In this document: positions 8,773 to 17,039 of the stretch, in pieces
Position numbering within the stretch: position 1 is the first letter of the stretch
Layout: each line of letters starts with the position of its first letter
Source: Pseudomonadales bacterium
Lineage (GTDB): Bacteria; Pseudomonadota; Gammaproteobacteria; Pseudomonadales; Natronospirillaceae
Assembly: GCA_022968985.1 (NCBI GenBank)
Contig: JALJPK010000014.1
Coordinates: 22,773-56,285 of the forward strand
Direction: 5' to 3'
Length of the DNA stretch: 33,513 nt
Notes under the pieces: model-generated
Told to the model about the DNA's origin: nothing
The model's input: the letters and a program-made list of their open reading frames with translations, nothing else
Database searches by the model: none
Made by a program: the position numbers and the translations under genes

Positions 8773-9831
8773 ATGAATGTTAAATTGATCAATATCTGTG
8801 AAGAATTGGATCTAGATACGAGTTTATTGGTTCTAGATGAACCTATCGATGACATAACATTTTGTGCATTAGCGCCTAGTTCTGAAGCCAATGAACATGA
8901 CATTACCTTTATTAGTGATTCCAAATATCTGGCAACATTAAATAATAGTCATGCAAAAGCAGTGATTATTTCTAAGCATATTAAAGTTGAAAATTTCCAA
9001 GGTATTGTGCTAGAAGTAGATGATGCCTATTTTGCTTATGCAAAAATTTCTAAATTATTTTCAACAATACCGGCTGCTGGTTCATCGATTCAAACCAATA
9101 TACATCCCACTGCTTTTGTTGCGCCAAGCTCCAAAATTGGTGAACGTGTGTATGTGGGGGCAAATGCCGTTATCGAAGCGGATGTTATATTAGACGATGA
9201 TGTTCAAATTTGGCCGGGTGTTGTCATTAATGCACACAGTAAAATAGGTCAATCGAGTATTATAAAATCTAATGTCACTGTGTATCACGATTGTTTAATC
9301 GGTAAATATTGTATTATTCACTCGGGTACTGTAATTGGTAGTGATGGTTTTGGTTTTGCGCCAATGGATGAAGAAGGTTGGCAAAAGATTTATCAAAATG
9401 GTGCTGTCGAAATTGGCAATTATGTTGAAATTGGAGCTAATTGCACTATTGATCGTGGCGCAATTGGCAATACAACAATAAAAGATAGAGTAATAATCGA
9501 TAACCTTGTGCATATTGCGCATAATGTTGTAATTGGTGAAAATACTGCTGTTGCAGGGCAAACAGGTATAGCAGGATCAACTCAAATTGGAAGTAATTGT
9601 ACCATTGCAGGGCAATGTGGTTTTGCAGGACATTTAGAAATCACGGATAATTGTCATTTTACTGGGCAGGCAATGGTAACAAAATCAATAAAAGAACCCG
9701 GAATATATTCATCAGGATTACCTTTAAGTGATAATAAAACTTGGCGAAAAGTAGTGGCGAGAATTCGCAAAATCGACGAGCTTACTTTAAATGTAAAAAA
9801 ATTATTAAAAATACAAAATAAAGAACCATAA
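8773..9831 (+). CDS. lpxD: UDP-3-O-(3-hydroxyacyl)glucosamine N-acyltransferase
   Basis: LpxD adds the second 3-hydroxyacyl chain to UDP-3-O-acyl-glucosamine, the third step of lipid A synthesis. The 352-residue product has an N-terminal uridine-binding domain (about 1-105), then a left-handed beta-helix built from hexapeptide repeats (about 110-310), then a C-terminal helix. The catalytic histidine is His250 in the VHIAHNVVIG motif, equivalent to E. coli His239. AAAGGTGATG at 8761-8770 is a clear ribosome site. fabZ follows after two bases, so 3-hydroxyacyl-ACP supply and use are co-expressed. Confidence 0.96.
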   Translation: MNVKLINICEELDLDTSLLVLDEPIDDITFCALAPSSEANEHDITFISDSKYLATLNNSHAKAVIISKHIKVENFQGIVLEVDDAYFAYAKISKLFSTIPAAGSSIQTNIHPTAFVAPSSKIGERVYVGANAVIEADVILDDDVQIWPGVVINAHSKIGQSSIIKSNVTVYHDCLIGKYCIIHSGTVIGSDGFGFAPMDEEGWQKIYQNGAVEIGNYVEIGANCTIDRGAIGNTTIKDRVIIDNLVHIAHNVVIGENTAVAGQTGIAGSTQIGSNCTIAGQCGFAGHLEITDNCHFTGQAMVTKSIKEPGIYSSGLPLSDNKTWRKVVARIRKIDELTLNVKKLLKIQNKEP

Positions 9832-9833
9832 TT

Positions 9834-10286
9834 ATGACAATTGAATTACCCCTAGATCATGAAGCAATCAAAGAATTATTACCCCATCGTTACCCTTTTT
9901 TAATGGTTGATCGTATAACTGAATTTAAAGAAGGTGAATATTTAAAAGGTTATAAAAATGTAAGTGGTAATGAAGAATTTTTTAATGGTCACTTTCCAGG
10001 GAAAGCAATTATGCCTGGTGTGATGATCACTGAAGCATTAGCGCAAATATCAGCAACATTAGGTTTTTTAACCACAGGTAATCGAGCAAAAGATGGGTAT
10101 TTATATTTGTTCGCTGGCATAGATAAAGTACGTTTTAAACGCCAAGTTGTCCCAGGTGATCAATTGATTTTAGAGTCAACATTAATCACTTCGCGCCGTG
10201 GTATTTTTAAATTTGAAACCAAAGCGACAGTTGACGGGAAAATTTGTTGCAGTGCTGAAATTTTATGTGCGGAACGTAAAGCCTAA
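9834..10286 (+). CDS. fabZ: 3-hydroxyacyl-ACP dehydratase FabZ
   Basis: FabZ dehydrates 3-hydroxyacyl-ACP in fatty-acid elongation and so competes with LpxA and LpxD for the same hydroxyacyl-ACP pool. The 150-residue hot-dog-fold protein has the catalytic pair His53 and Glu67 in GHFPGKAIMPGVMITEALAQ and the N-terminal LPHRYPFLMVDRI segment. Its stop overlaps the lpxA start by one base. The tight lpxD-fabZ-lpxA packing keeps the balance between membrane fatty acids and lipid A. Confidence 0.97.
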   Translation: MTIELPLDHEAIKELLPHRYPFLMVDRITEFKEGEYLKGYKNVSGNEEFFNGHFPGKAIMPGVMITEALAQISATLGFLTTGNRAKDGYLYLFAGIDKVRFKRQVVPGDQLILESTLITSRRGIFKFETKATVDGKICCSAEILCAERKA

Positions 10287-11062
10287 TGTCATTAATTCAC
10301 TCAACAGCCATAATTGATCCCAGTGCAAAAATAGGCGCCAATGTAAGTATTGGGCCATATAGTGTGATTGGTGCGAATGTAGAAATTGGCGAAGACTGCT
10401 GGATTGGTCCACATGTTGTTTTAAATGGACCTACAATATTAGGTAAACGTAATAAAATATTTCAATTTGCCAGTGTTGGTGAGGCTTGCCAAGACAAAAA
10501 ATATGATAATGAACCGACCGAATTAATAGTAGGGGATGATAATGTTTTTCGTGAATTTACTACCATTCAGCGAGGCACTATTCAGGATAATGGCAAAACT
10601 ATAATTGGTTCGGGTAATTTATTCATGGCTTATGTCCATGTCGCTCACGACTGTATTGTGGGTGATGATACCGTTATGGCTAATCAGTCTACGTTAGCTG
10701 GTCATGTGAAAGTAGGCGATCATACTATTCTTGGTGGAAACGTAATGATTCATCAGTTTTGTCAGATTGGTGCTAATTGTATGATTGGTATTTCATCAAT
10801 TATAGTAAAAGACGTACCTGATTTTTTAACTTGTATGGGTTCACCTACAGCACCAAAAGGAATGAACTTTGAAGGGTTAAAACGACGTGGGGTTGATAAA
10901 GATGATATGCGTTTATTAAAACGTGCATATCGTATTGTATATCGAGAAGGCCATACTCTAAGCGAAGCAATTGAAGAGCTAAGTTATGATGAAAAGTCGA
11001 ATCAATATGTGGATCAATTTGTAGAGTCACTTCAGCGTTCTACTCGTGGTATTATTCGATAA
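10286..11062 (+). CDS. lpxA: UDP-N-acetylglucosamine O-acyltransferase
   Basis: LpxA transfers a 3-hydroxyacyl chain from ACP to UDP-GlcNAc, the first step of lipid A synthesis. The 258-residue protein is a trimeric left-handed beta-helix of hexapeptide repeats with a C-terminal helical domain ending in STRGIIR. The catalytic base is His121 in VHVAHDC, equivalent to E. coli His125. The acyl-length ruler position, Gly173 in E. coli, is aligned without gaps to Ile169 here. That is a bulky residue like Met169 of Pseudomonas aeruginosa, which suggests a shorter hydroxyacyl donor. It overlaps fabZ and lpxB by one base each. Confidence 0.97.
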   Translation: MSLIHSTAIIDPSAKIGANVSIGPYSVIGANVEIGEDCWIGPHVVLNGPTILGKRNKIFQFASVGEACQDKKYDNEPTELIVGDDNVFREFTTIQRGTIQDNGKTIIGSGNLFMAYVHVAHDCIVGDDTVMANQSTLAGHVKVGDHTILGGNVMIHQFCQIGANCMIGISSIIVKDVPDFLTCMGSPTAPKGMNFEGLKRRGVDKDDMRLLKRAYRIVYREGHTLSEAIEELSYDEKSNQYVDQFVESLQRSTRGIIR

Positions 11063-12195
11063 TGAGTAAAGTATTTGCAATTGTTGCTGGTGAAGCTTCT
11101 GGTGATCAATTGGGCGCTCCTTTAATAAAAGAATTAAAAAAACGATACCCAGATGCCAAATTTATTGGCATTGGGGGCGATAAAATGATTAAACAGGGAT
11201 TGGAAAGTTTATTTGAAATGGAGCGACTTTCGGTGATGGGATTGTTTGAAGTCTTATCACGATTACCTGAATTATTAAAAATCAGAAAAACATTAAAAGA
11301 CTATTTTATCGCTAATCCCCCCGATGTTTTTATAGGTATCGATGCACCTGATTTTAATCTTCCTCTGGCGAAAATGCTTAAATTAGCGGGGATCAAAACA
11401 GTGCATTATGTCTGTCCTTCTGTTTGGGCATGGCGCGAAAAACGTGTTGAAAAAATAAAATTAAGTGTGGATACCATGCTATGTTTATTACCGTTTGAAG
11501 TCGATTTTTGTAATAAACATCAATTAAACGCTAAGTTTGTAGGGCACACATTAGCTGATAAAATTACAATCGAAAAACAATCTGATTATGCTCGAAAAGA
11601 ATTAGCTATAGATTTAGAAAGTCATGTTTTATGTATGATGCCAGGATCAAGGCAATCAGAAATAAAACGAATGGCCCCTCTTTTTATTGAGGCGGTTAAT
11701 TTAATCCATAAAGAAGTTCCGTTTTTACATGTAATTATTCCTGTAGCGAATGAAAAACGTAAATTACAGTTAAACGAATATTTAAAAAATGCTAAATTTG
11801 ATTATCAAATCATTCATCAAAATAGCATACAAGCCTTAAATGCTGCAAATGTTGCTTTAATAACATCAGGGACAGCGGCTTTAGAAGCAATGTTATGTAA
11901 AACACCTATGGTGGTATCTTATAAAGCCAATTGGCTTACTTATAAAATTATTTCAAAACTATTAACAATAGATTATGTGTCCTTGCCAAATATTATTGCA
12001 AATAAGCCTATCGTAAAAGAATTGATTCAAGATGATGCAACTGTTGATAATATTAAAAATGAAATGCTGAAAATAATGGATCAACAAAATCAGCTAATAC
12101 AAATTCAAGAGTTTGCTACTCTGCATAAAACCTTAATTGCTAAAGCTGATATTCAAGCTGCAAATGCAATCGATAATTTGATTAAGCCGATCTAA
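11062..12195 (+). CDS. lpxB: Lipid-A-disaccharide synthase
   Basis: LpxB joins UDP-diacylglucosamine and lipid X into the tetraacyl disaccharide 1-phosphate at the inner membrane (glycosyltransferase family 19). The 377-residue product shows the N-terminal GEASGDQLGA loop, GIDAPDFNL, HYVCPSVWAWREKR, the nucleotide-binding MPGSRQSEI and TSGTAALEAML. It closes the envelope block. In many gammaproteobacteria rnhB and dnaE follow; here the next gene is an unrelated membrane protein on the same strand, so this is a local synteny break. Confidence 0.96.
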   Translation: MSKVFAIVAGEASGDQLGAPLIKELKKRYPDAKFIGIGGDKMIKQGLESLFEMERLSVMGLFEVLSRLPELLKIRKTLKDYFIANPPDVFIGIDAPDFNLPLAKMLKLAGIKTVHYVCPSVWAWREKRVEKIKLSVDTMLCLLPFEVDFCNKHQLNAKFVGHTLADKITIEKQSDYARKELAIDLESHVLCMMPGSRQSEIKRMAPLFIEAVNLIHKEVPFLHVIIPVANEKRKLQLNEYLKNAKFDYQIIHQNSIQALNAANVALITSGTAALEAMLCKTPMVVSYKANWLTYKIISKLLTIDYVSLPNIIANKPIVKELIQDDATVDNIKNEMLKIMDQQNQLIQIQEFATLHKTLIAKADIQAANAIDNLIKPI

Positions 12196-12270
12196 GCAGG
12201 TTATTCATCCTAGCTATTGTGGATGTTACTCGATAAAATACTTATATCATTGTGTTATTCGAATATAAAC

Positions 12271-13644
12271 ATGCAGTCAACCTCATTAGTCTTATCTGAT
12301 TTTATAAAACATCCACAACTTATTATCGGAGTGTTTGTTGTACTTCTGGTTAATCTATTAGTTGTATTCCTCCTAGCTATCCCTTCTTTTCAAGCCTTAA
12401 AGAATCAACAAAATAGCCATCGTCAAACCGTTCTTGAATTGTTATCTGAACAAATTGCTCCGTTGTTAGTGAATCGAGATAGTGTCAGTTTATCTAATAT
12501 GGCGTTAAATATTATTGAGCGACCTTTAATTAGTGAGTTACAGATATTTGATAATAAAACTCGTGTGATTGCAAAAGCCAAACAACGAAAGTTATTAACC
12601 AACACTGTACTGATAAAAAATGAAATCACATTTCTTAATCAAATAATAGGTGAAGTTAACATCACTTATGACGATCAATTAATGCCAAAATATTTAAATA
12701 AACTAATAACATTATTTCTTGTATTTAATGTATTAACATTGGGGTTTATTATTTCCTTAGTCTATAAAAATGATCTTAAAAATAGACAGAAATTACTAAC
12801 AATTAATCATAAATTGGCCAGTGTATTACAAGATTGGCAACCTAAGACAGGGACACAATTGCAGCAAATCGAGCAAATTATTCATACTATTGAGACTAAT
12901 AAAGTTTTAAGTGTGAGTCAGTCAATTATTGAGCAGAAACAACATCTCTCATTTTTAAAAATGATGCAGCAATGGCGTAATATTTCAGATAAAGGATTTT
13001 ATACGGAATTGTGTTTATTAAATGTTAGATGTGTTAATTCAGATGCTTTATCAAGGCAGTTTGATGCTTATACACTTAATTATTTATGGGAAAGTTATGA
13101 GTTTATATTACATAGGCTCACACAACTGTATCGAGCTATACAATTGCCAGAAGGTTCAATGTTGGCTTTTGGGATGGAAGATGACTCAAATGAGCGCGAT
13201 ATTGAGCTAGAAACAAGTAATAGTGTGTGTGCTGCTAAAGTTTTTGAGCAAGCTTTAGAGATTTTAAAAGAAGATGAAAACCTTAATGATTTACAAAGAG
13301 AATTATTTAAACAGGCTAAGTTCGCCATAACAATTTCATTTGGAATGGCATTTGTTGCAACAACAAGCCGTTTGGGTATCAATTTACCGATGGTCGCTGG
13401 TGATGTTTATAATGATATCCAGAGTATTGCTAGTACTCATGTTGGAGGTGATATTTGGGTGAATTCTGAATTATTTGCCAATCAAAGTATCGGCGAAATT
13501 GTAGATGCCTCGGTTGTTCGAAATACAATTAGATTTGACGGCAGTGAAATTGAAATTTGGCAACTAGACGATGCTAAAAAATCCTATTTTCCAATTTTTA
13601 AAAAACAAGCTCAGACAATATTGTCAAAGTATCATGGGAAATAA
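12271..13644 (+). CDS. Two-pass membrane protein with degenerate class III cyclase-like domain
   Basis: I do not recognise a named gene. From the ATG at 12271 the product is 457 residues. A membrane helix at about 17-38 is followed by a periplasmic segment (about 40-140) that loosely recalls the sensor part of the Smp/YtjB family, then a second helix (about 143-165) and a linker to about 235. Residues 240-430 look like a class III nucleotidyl cyclase fold: ISFGMAF, then VAGDVYNDIQSIAS (375-388), then GGDIWVNSELF. The first metal-binding aspartate position falls in LCLLNVRC, where no Asp is present, so catalysis is doubtful. Alternative starts are TTG 12217 and ATG 12223; none has a clear ribosome site. 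The domain call is by eye. Confidence 0.6.
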   Translation: MQSTSLVLSDFIKHPQLIIGVFVVLLVNLLVVFLLAIPSFQALKNQQNSHRQTVLELLSEQIAPLLVNRDSVSLSNMALNIIERPLISELQIFDNKTRVIAKAKQRKLLTNTVLIKNEITFLNQIIGEVNITYDDQLMPKYLNKLITLFLVFNVLTLGFIISLVYKNDLKNRQKLLTINHKLASVLQDWQPKTGTQLQQIEQIIHTIETNKVLSVSQSIIEQKQHLSFLKMMQQWRNISDKGFYTELCLLNVRCVNSDALSRQFDAYTLNYLWESYEFILHRLTQLYRAIQLPEGSMLAFGMEDDSNERDIELETSNSVCAAKVFEQALEILKEDENLNDLQRELFKQAKFAITISFGMAFVATTSRLGINLPMVAGDVYNDIQSIASTHVGGDIWVNSELFANQSIGEIVDASVVRNTIRFDGSEIEIWQLDDAKKSYFPIFKKQAQTILSKYHGK

Positions 13645-13645
13645 A

Positions 13646-13963
13646 ATGATCAAATTGATAGATGTACAGACATTAAAGCAATTCATCAGTAAGGGGTTTG
13701 AAATAAATAATAAGAAAATCTTTGCTATATTTAAGGAGGGTGGATATTTTGTTTATGAAAATAAATGCCCTCATTTAGGCATCGATTTAGAGTTTTTACC
13801 CGATCAATTTTTAGATTCTGATAAAGCTTTAATAATTTGCTCAACCCATGGGGCTTTATTTGAAATTCAAACAGGTCAATGTGTATCAGGCCCTTGTCTA
13901 GGTGAGCACTTAGAGCTGATTGATAGTAAAGTTGAACAAGATTATTTGTGGGTATCAATTTAA
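13646..13963 (+). CDS. Small Rieske [2Fe-2S] ferredoxin-like protein
   Basis: The product is a 105-residue soluble protein that is essentially one Rieske domain. It has Cys41-Pro-His43 followed by Cys65-Ser-Thr-His68, the two Cys-x-His / Cys-x2-His halves that bind a [2Fe-2S] cluster, and GPCLGEHLEL near the end. No membrane anchor or oxygenase domain is attached, so it is probably a cytoplasmic electron carrier or a Rieske subunit of unknown partner. I prefer ATG 13646, one base after the previous stop, with a GGGAA ribosome-like site at 13636-13640. An in-frame ATG at 13634 overlaps the upstream gene. A 2OG-Fe(II) oxygenase-like gene lies two genes downstream, but a functional link is only a guess. 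Confidence 0.85.
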   Translation: MIKLIDVQTLKQFISKGFEINNKKIFAIFKEGGYFVYENKCPHLGIDLEFLPDQFLDSDKALIICSTHGALFEIQTGQCVSGPCLGEHLELIDSKVEQDYLWVSI

Positions 13964-13978
13964 AGCTAGGAGATAAAC

Positions 13979-14401
13979 ATGTATAAACATATTTTATTAG
14001 CAGTAGATTTAACACAAGATAGTAAAAATATTGCAATTAAAGCAGTTGCTTTAGCTAAGTTGACTGGAGCCGAATTTAGTGTGATTCATGTGCAAGAGCC
14101 TATTCGATATGCTTATGCCAGTGAAGCGCCTATTGATTATTCACAAATTCAAACACAAATAGACGGTTACGCTCAAAAAAGCTTAGATGAGTTCGTTGAA
14201 TCACTCGAAATTGAAGTGAAACATAGTTTGTTAGAAAGCGGAAAAACGTCAAGTACTATTAGAGCAATGGCTGATAATTACGCTTGTGACCTAATCGTGG
14301 TTGGTAGTCATGGTAGACATGGTTTTTCATTAATTTTTGGATCGCACTCAAGTGGTGTTATTCATGGGGCAACATGTGATGTTATGGCAATCAGAGTATG
14401 A
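13979..14401 (+). CDS. Universal stress protein UspA family
   Basis: This is a single-domain 140-residue universal stress protein, a cytoplasmic alpha/beta fold. It begins YKHILLAVDLTQDSKNI and ends with VVGSHGRHGFSLIFGSHSSGVIHGATCDVMAIRV. That end resembles the ATP-binding G-x2-G-x9-G-S motif of the ATP-binding subgroup, though the spacing appears one residue short. AGGAG at 13968-13972 is a clear ribosome site. The stop overlaps the next start by four bases (ATGA), so it is probably translationally coupled to the oxygenase-like gene. The exact role of such proteins usually depends on context, and the context here gives none. Confidence 0.9.
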   Translation: MYKHILLAVDLTQDSKNIAIKAVALAKLTGAEFSVIHVQEPIRYAYASEAPIDYSQIQTQIDGYAQKSLDEFVESLEIEVKHSLLESGKTSSTIRAMADNYACDLIVVGSHGRHGFSLIFGSHSSGVIHGATCDVMAIRV

Positions 14402-15045
14402 GTGAGTTAGTTATTACGCCAACTAAACTTTGGTCAACACTTCTTTTTGAAGCAAATTTTCCTGATCATGAAGCGATTGCTCCAGAAATTATACAATTAA
14501 TAAAGCAATTGTCTGACAATCAGCAATGTGATGTTGAGAGTTTAGTGGCGCAAAAAGCTAAAAAAAATCTAAAAGAAAGTAATTTTCATTTTCTAGAAAA
14601 TGACGATCAATATATTCAATGTTTAAAATATTTCTTAACTGAATTAATTTCAACTGTGGCTTATGAAGTAAATCATCTTTATTGGCCTGAAGATGTTCAA
14701 GTGCATTGTGATATAATTGAGTCATGGTACCACTTAACCTCTAATGGAGGGTTTCATGATATTCACTCTCACCCCAATTGTTCTTGGTGTGGTATTTACT
14801 TTGTAGATGAAGGTGAGTCGAATATTGAAAATGGCCAAAACCGTTTTTATGATCCACGACACAATGCGGATCATTATCAAGATGCTGGAACGGCATATAT
14901 TGGCGCAAATGGTGTTTGGGATATTGCCCCACGTGCAGGGCAAATAATTATTTTCCCGTCATACTTAAAGCATTCGGCAATGGCGTACTTTGGGCAATTA
15001 AATAGAATGGTCATCGCATTTAATGCACAAATAGACATAGAATAA
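14398..15045 (+). CDS. Putative 2OG-Fe(II) oxygenase (TIGR02466-like)
   Basis: The 215-residue product resembles the family annotated as putative 2-oxoglutarate/Fe(II) oxygenase TIGR02466. Visible signatures are FHDIHSHPNCSWCGIYFV (about residues 118-135), which would hold the first iron ligands in a His-rich strand, and AGQIIIFPSYLKHSAMAY (about 179-196) with the distal histidine. NRMVIAFNAQ near the end would hold the 2OG-binding arginine. The substrate is unknown. It overlaps the uspA-like gene by four bases and is followed after 16 bases by a small membrane protein. Family assignment is from memory of the motif pattern. Confidence 0.75.
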   Translation: MSELVITPTKLWSTLLFEANFPDHEAIAPEIIQLIKQLSDNQQCDVESLVAQKAKKNLKESNFHFLENDDQYIQCLKYFLTELISTVAYEVNHLYWPEDVQVHCDIIESWYHLTSNGGFHDIHSHPNCSWCGIYFVDEGESNIENGQNRFYDPRHNADHYQDAGTAYIGANGVWDIAPRAGQIIIFPSYLKHSAMAYFGQLNRMVIAFNAQIDIE

Positions 15046-15061
15046 ATTTATTGGAGTAAAT

Positions 15062-15400
15062 ATGCATCAAGATTTTGAAGAGTTAGACAGACAACGGCGC
15101 CTTAAAAATACAAAAATAATGTTTGTATTCACTTTAATATTCACAGTGCTTAATATGGTTTTGGCATATATGGTTGTTGATAGACAGGCAGCTGATGCCA
15201 GTTTTAATTATAAATTGTTGTATATAATAGGTAATGCTTTTTTAATGCCATTTTTAATTACCAATACTACACAAATATTTAAACGTTTTCGAAATTCGGG
15301 CTCTCGAGTTAGATTGTTTTTTGCATTAACGGTGGTTATGTTTTTAATATTGTTAAGTACAGTTAGCCAATTAGGTTATAAATTCGGTAATATTTTATAA
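15062..15400 (+). CDS. Small three-helix membrane protein, unknown function
   Basis: The product is 112 residues with a charged N-terminus (residues 1-17, rich in Asp, Glu and Arg) and three hydrophobic stretches at about 18-38, 49-67 and 84-104. It is therefore a small inner-membrane protein with a basic loop, IFKRFRNSGSRVR, between helices two and three. I recognise no family. TTGGAGT at 15051-15057 is a good ribosome site, and the next gene starts four bases after its stop. It is probably co-transcribed with the oxygenase-like gene and the pseudouridine synthase. Confidence 0.75.
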   Translation: MHQDFEELDRQRRLKNTKIMFVFTLIFTVLNMVLAYMVVDRQAADASFNYKLLYIIGNAFLMPFLITNTTQIFKRFRNSGSRVRLFFALTVVMFLILLSTVSQLGYKFGNIL

Positions 15401-15404
15401 AAAT

Positions 15405-16355
15405 ATGTCATTTAATATTAACAAACAATCCTTTAAAGAAATCATACATAGACGCCATCATTTAATGTTGTTAAAAGACTTCCTTAAGTTTTCTATGCCG
15501 ACAATTTCAATTAAAACTATCGAAAATTTAATTATTAATCAACAATGTACAATTGATGATGGCATTACACAAATGAGTGATGTTATCAAAGAAAATCAAA
15601 CAGTCAGTTGGTCTGTGGATGATTATTTTGAAGGTTTTGTTAATACAAAATGGAAGTTGTTATGGCAAAATGATGAGATTTTAGCTGTACATAAACCTGC
15701 CAATTTACCTGTGCATAAAACCACTCGAAATGTGATTAATACTTTGGTTAAGCTGGTTCAACGAGAAAGTGAATTTAAAGATGCTCATTTATTACATCGT
15801 TTAGATTTAGACACATCAGGCATTGTCTTATTAGGTAAAACCAATGAAAACGCACAGTTCTGGCAACCTAAACTTCCAAATTTAATGCAAAAGAAAATAT
15901 ATCGAGCGATAGTGTATGGCAAACCTCAATGGGAGACTCTTAAGTTTGAATGTCGATTAAATACATTAAAAGAAAGTGAGATACGTTGTAAAATGCACGT
16001 ACTTAAAGAAGGGAAATTAAGTGAAACGCATTTTAAAGTCATTAAATCGAATGGGTTGTTTTCGATAATTGAATGTGAATTAAAAACAGGTCGTAAACAT
16101 CAGATTCGTGCTCATTTAGCGCATTTAGGCCACCCAATAGTGGGGGATAAAATTTATTCTAATGATGGTGAATACTACTTAAAACGACTTGAAGATAATA
16201 CAACTGAAGCGGATGAACTTAAATTAATGACGAACCATCATTTATTAATGGCTTATCAAGTGGATGTCATGGATTCGGCTAAACAAGTTTTCAGTATTAT
16301 TGATGATAACTATTCAGAGCAATGGCTGTCATTTTGTCAACAACAGAAACTCTAA
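15405..16355 (+). CDS. RluA-family pseudouridine synthase
   Basis: The 316-residue protein isomerises uridine in an RNA target. The catalytic aspartate is Asp134 in LLHRLDLDTSGIVLLGK, and the C-terminal half has the usual ELKTGRKHQIRAHLAHLGHPIVGDKIY. The N-terminal 75 residues may be a diverged S4-like RNA-binding domain, but this is weak. It is similar in layout to RluA/RluC, yet I cannot say which RNA position it modifies. It faces a second RluA-family gene on the opposite strand, and their stop codons overlap by four bases (16352-16355). Confidence 0.88.
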   Translation: MSFNINKQSFKEIIHRRHHLMLLKDFLKFSMPTISIKTIENLIINQQCTIDDGITQMSDVIKENQTVSWSVDDYFEGFVNTKWKLLWQNDEILAVHKPANLPVHKTTRNVINTLVKLVQRESEFKDAHLLHRLDLDTSGIVLLGKTNENAQFWQPKLPNLMQKKIYRAIVYGKPQWETLKFECRLNTLKESEIRCKMHVLKEGKLSETHFKVIKSNGLFSIIECELKTGRKHQIRAHLAHLGHPIVGDKIYSNDGEYYLKRLEDNTTEADELKLMTNHHLLMAYQVDVMDSAKQVFSIIDDNYSEQWLSFCQQQKL

Positions 16356-17026
16356 GCGCTTAACCAATTATTGGGTAAATGTTTTAATAAAGAAAACTCT
16401 AAATCTAATGGTAAATAATCAAAACTAAAATCCGTGTTTTTATAGTTAAATGATAAATGAAAACAATGTAAATACATTCTTTGTGCGTCATCTTTTGAGT
16501 AACGTTTATCTCCTAAAATAGGACTTCCCAAACTTTTTAATACCACACGTAATTGATGTGTTTTACCTGTTATTGGTATTAATTTCCAAGCACGTCTTTT
16601 AGGTATTAAATTAAAAGAAGTGAATTCAGTATGACTTGGGTTTTCTTTTGTTTTAGTTAATTTATAATTGCCATTTCTGCTCACTACTAAGTCACCCACC
16701 ACTTTGCCTTGTTTCTTTTTAGGGGCGTCACAACTTATTGCTACATAACGTTTTTGAATGGTTTTATCTGCGAAAAGTTGACTGATGATCCCTGTAGATT
16801 TAGAAGATTTCCCAAGCACCATCAAGCCAGATGTATCTTTATCTAAACGGTGGCAAAGAAATACTTTAATGTGGAATTGTTCAAAAATATAGTCGATTAG
16901 ACCTTTTTCATCTTTTGTTTTATGAACATTAATAGTAGTGTGTTTATTGATAATTAAAAAATCAGTATGATCTTCAATGATATCAAAACCTTTATATTGA
17001 TTAAGTTTGTTCATTAGGGGCAACAT
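16352..17026 (-). CDS. RluA-like pseudouridine synthase, short form (TIGR01621-like)
   Basis: This 224-residue protein has only the catalytic domain and no S4 domain. It carries Asp62 in LCHRLDKDTSGLMVLGK, then AWKLIPITGKTHQLRVVLKSLGSPILGDKRY, and ends with a short LHCFHLSF strand. The length and the PKKKQGKVVGDLVVSRNG insert resemble the RluA-like clade described as TIGR01621, whose RNA target I do not know. ATG 17026 is used; ATG 17014 (MNKLNQ) is an alternative, and neither has a strong ribosome site. A long perfect hairpin lies 14 to 51 bases upstream of the start (see 17040-17077). The gene is convergent with the RluA-family gene at 15405-16355. Confidence 0.85.
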   Translation of the reverse strand: MLPLMNKLNQYKGFDIIEDHTDFLIINKHTTINVHKTKDEKGLIDYIFEQFHIKVFLCHRLDKDTSGLMVLGKSSKSTGIISQLFADKTIQKRYVAISCDAPKKKQGKVVGDLVVSRNGNYKLTKTKENPSHTEFTSFNLIPKRRAWKLIPITGKTHQLRVVLKSLGSPILGDKRYSKDDAQRMYLHCFHLSFNYKNTDFSFDYLPLDLEFSLLKHLPNNWLSA

Positions 17027-17039
17027 AATTAGGTTATAT

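Noticed and set aside
9295..9561. Minus-strand open frame inside lpxD
   Set aside because: It mirrors hexapeptide-repeat codons of lpxD, giving a low-complexity Asn/Ile/Thr-rich product.
13095..13382. Minus-strand open frame opposite the cyclase-like gene
   Set aside because: No ribosome site or recognisable domain; the plus-strand protein has clear helices and a domain.
13731..14036. Minus-strand open frame across the Rieske and UspA starts
   Set aside because: It crosses two plus-strand genes with intact motifs and good ribosome sites.
14734..14943. Two overlapping minus-strand frames in the oxygenase-like gene
   Set aside because: Both are shadows over the iron-binding motif region.
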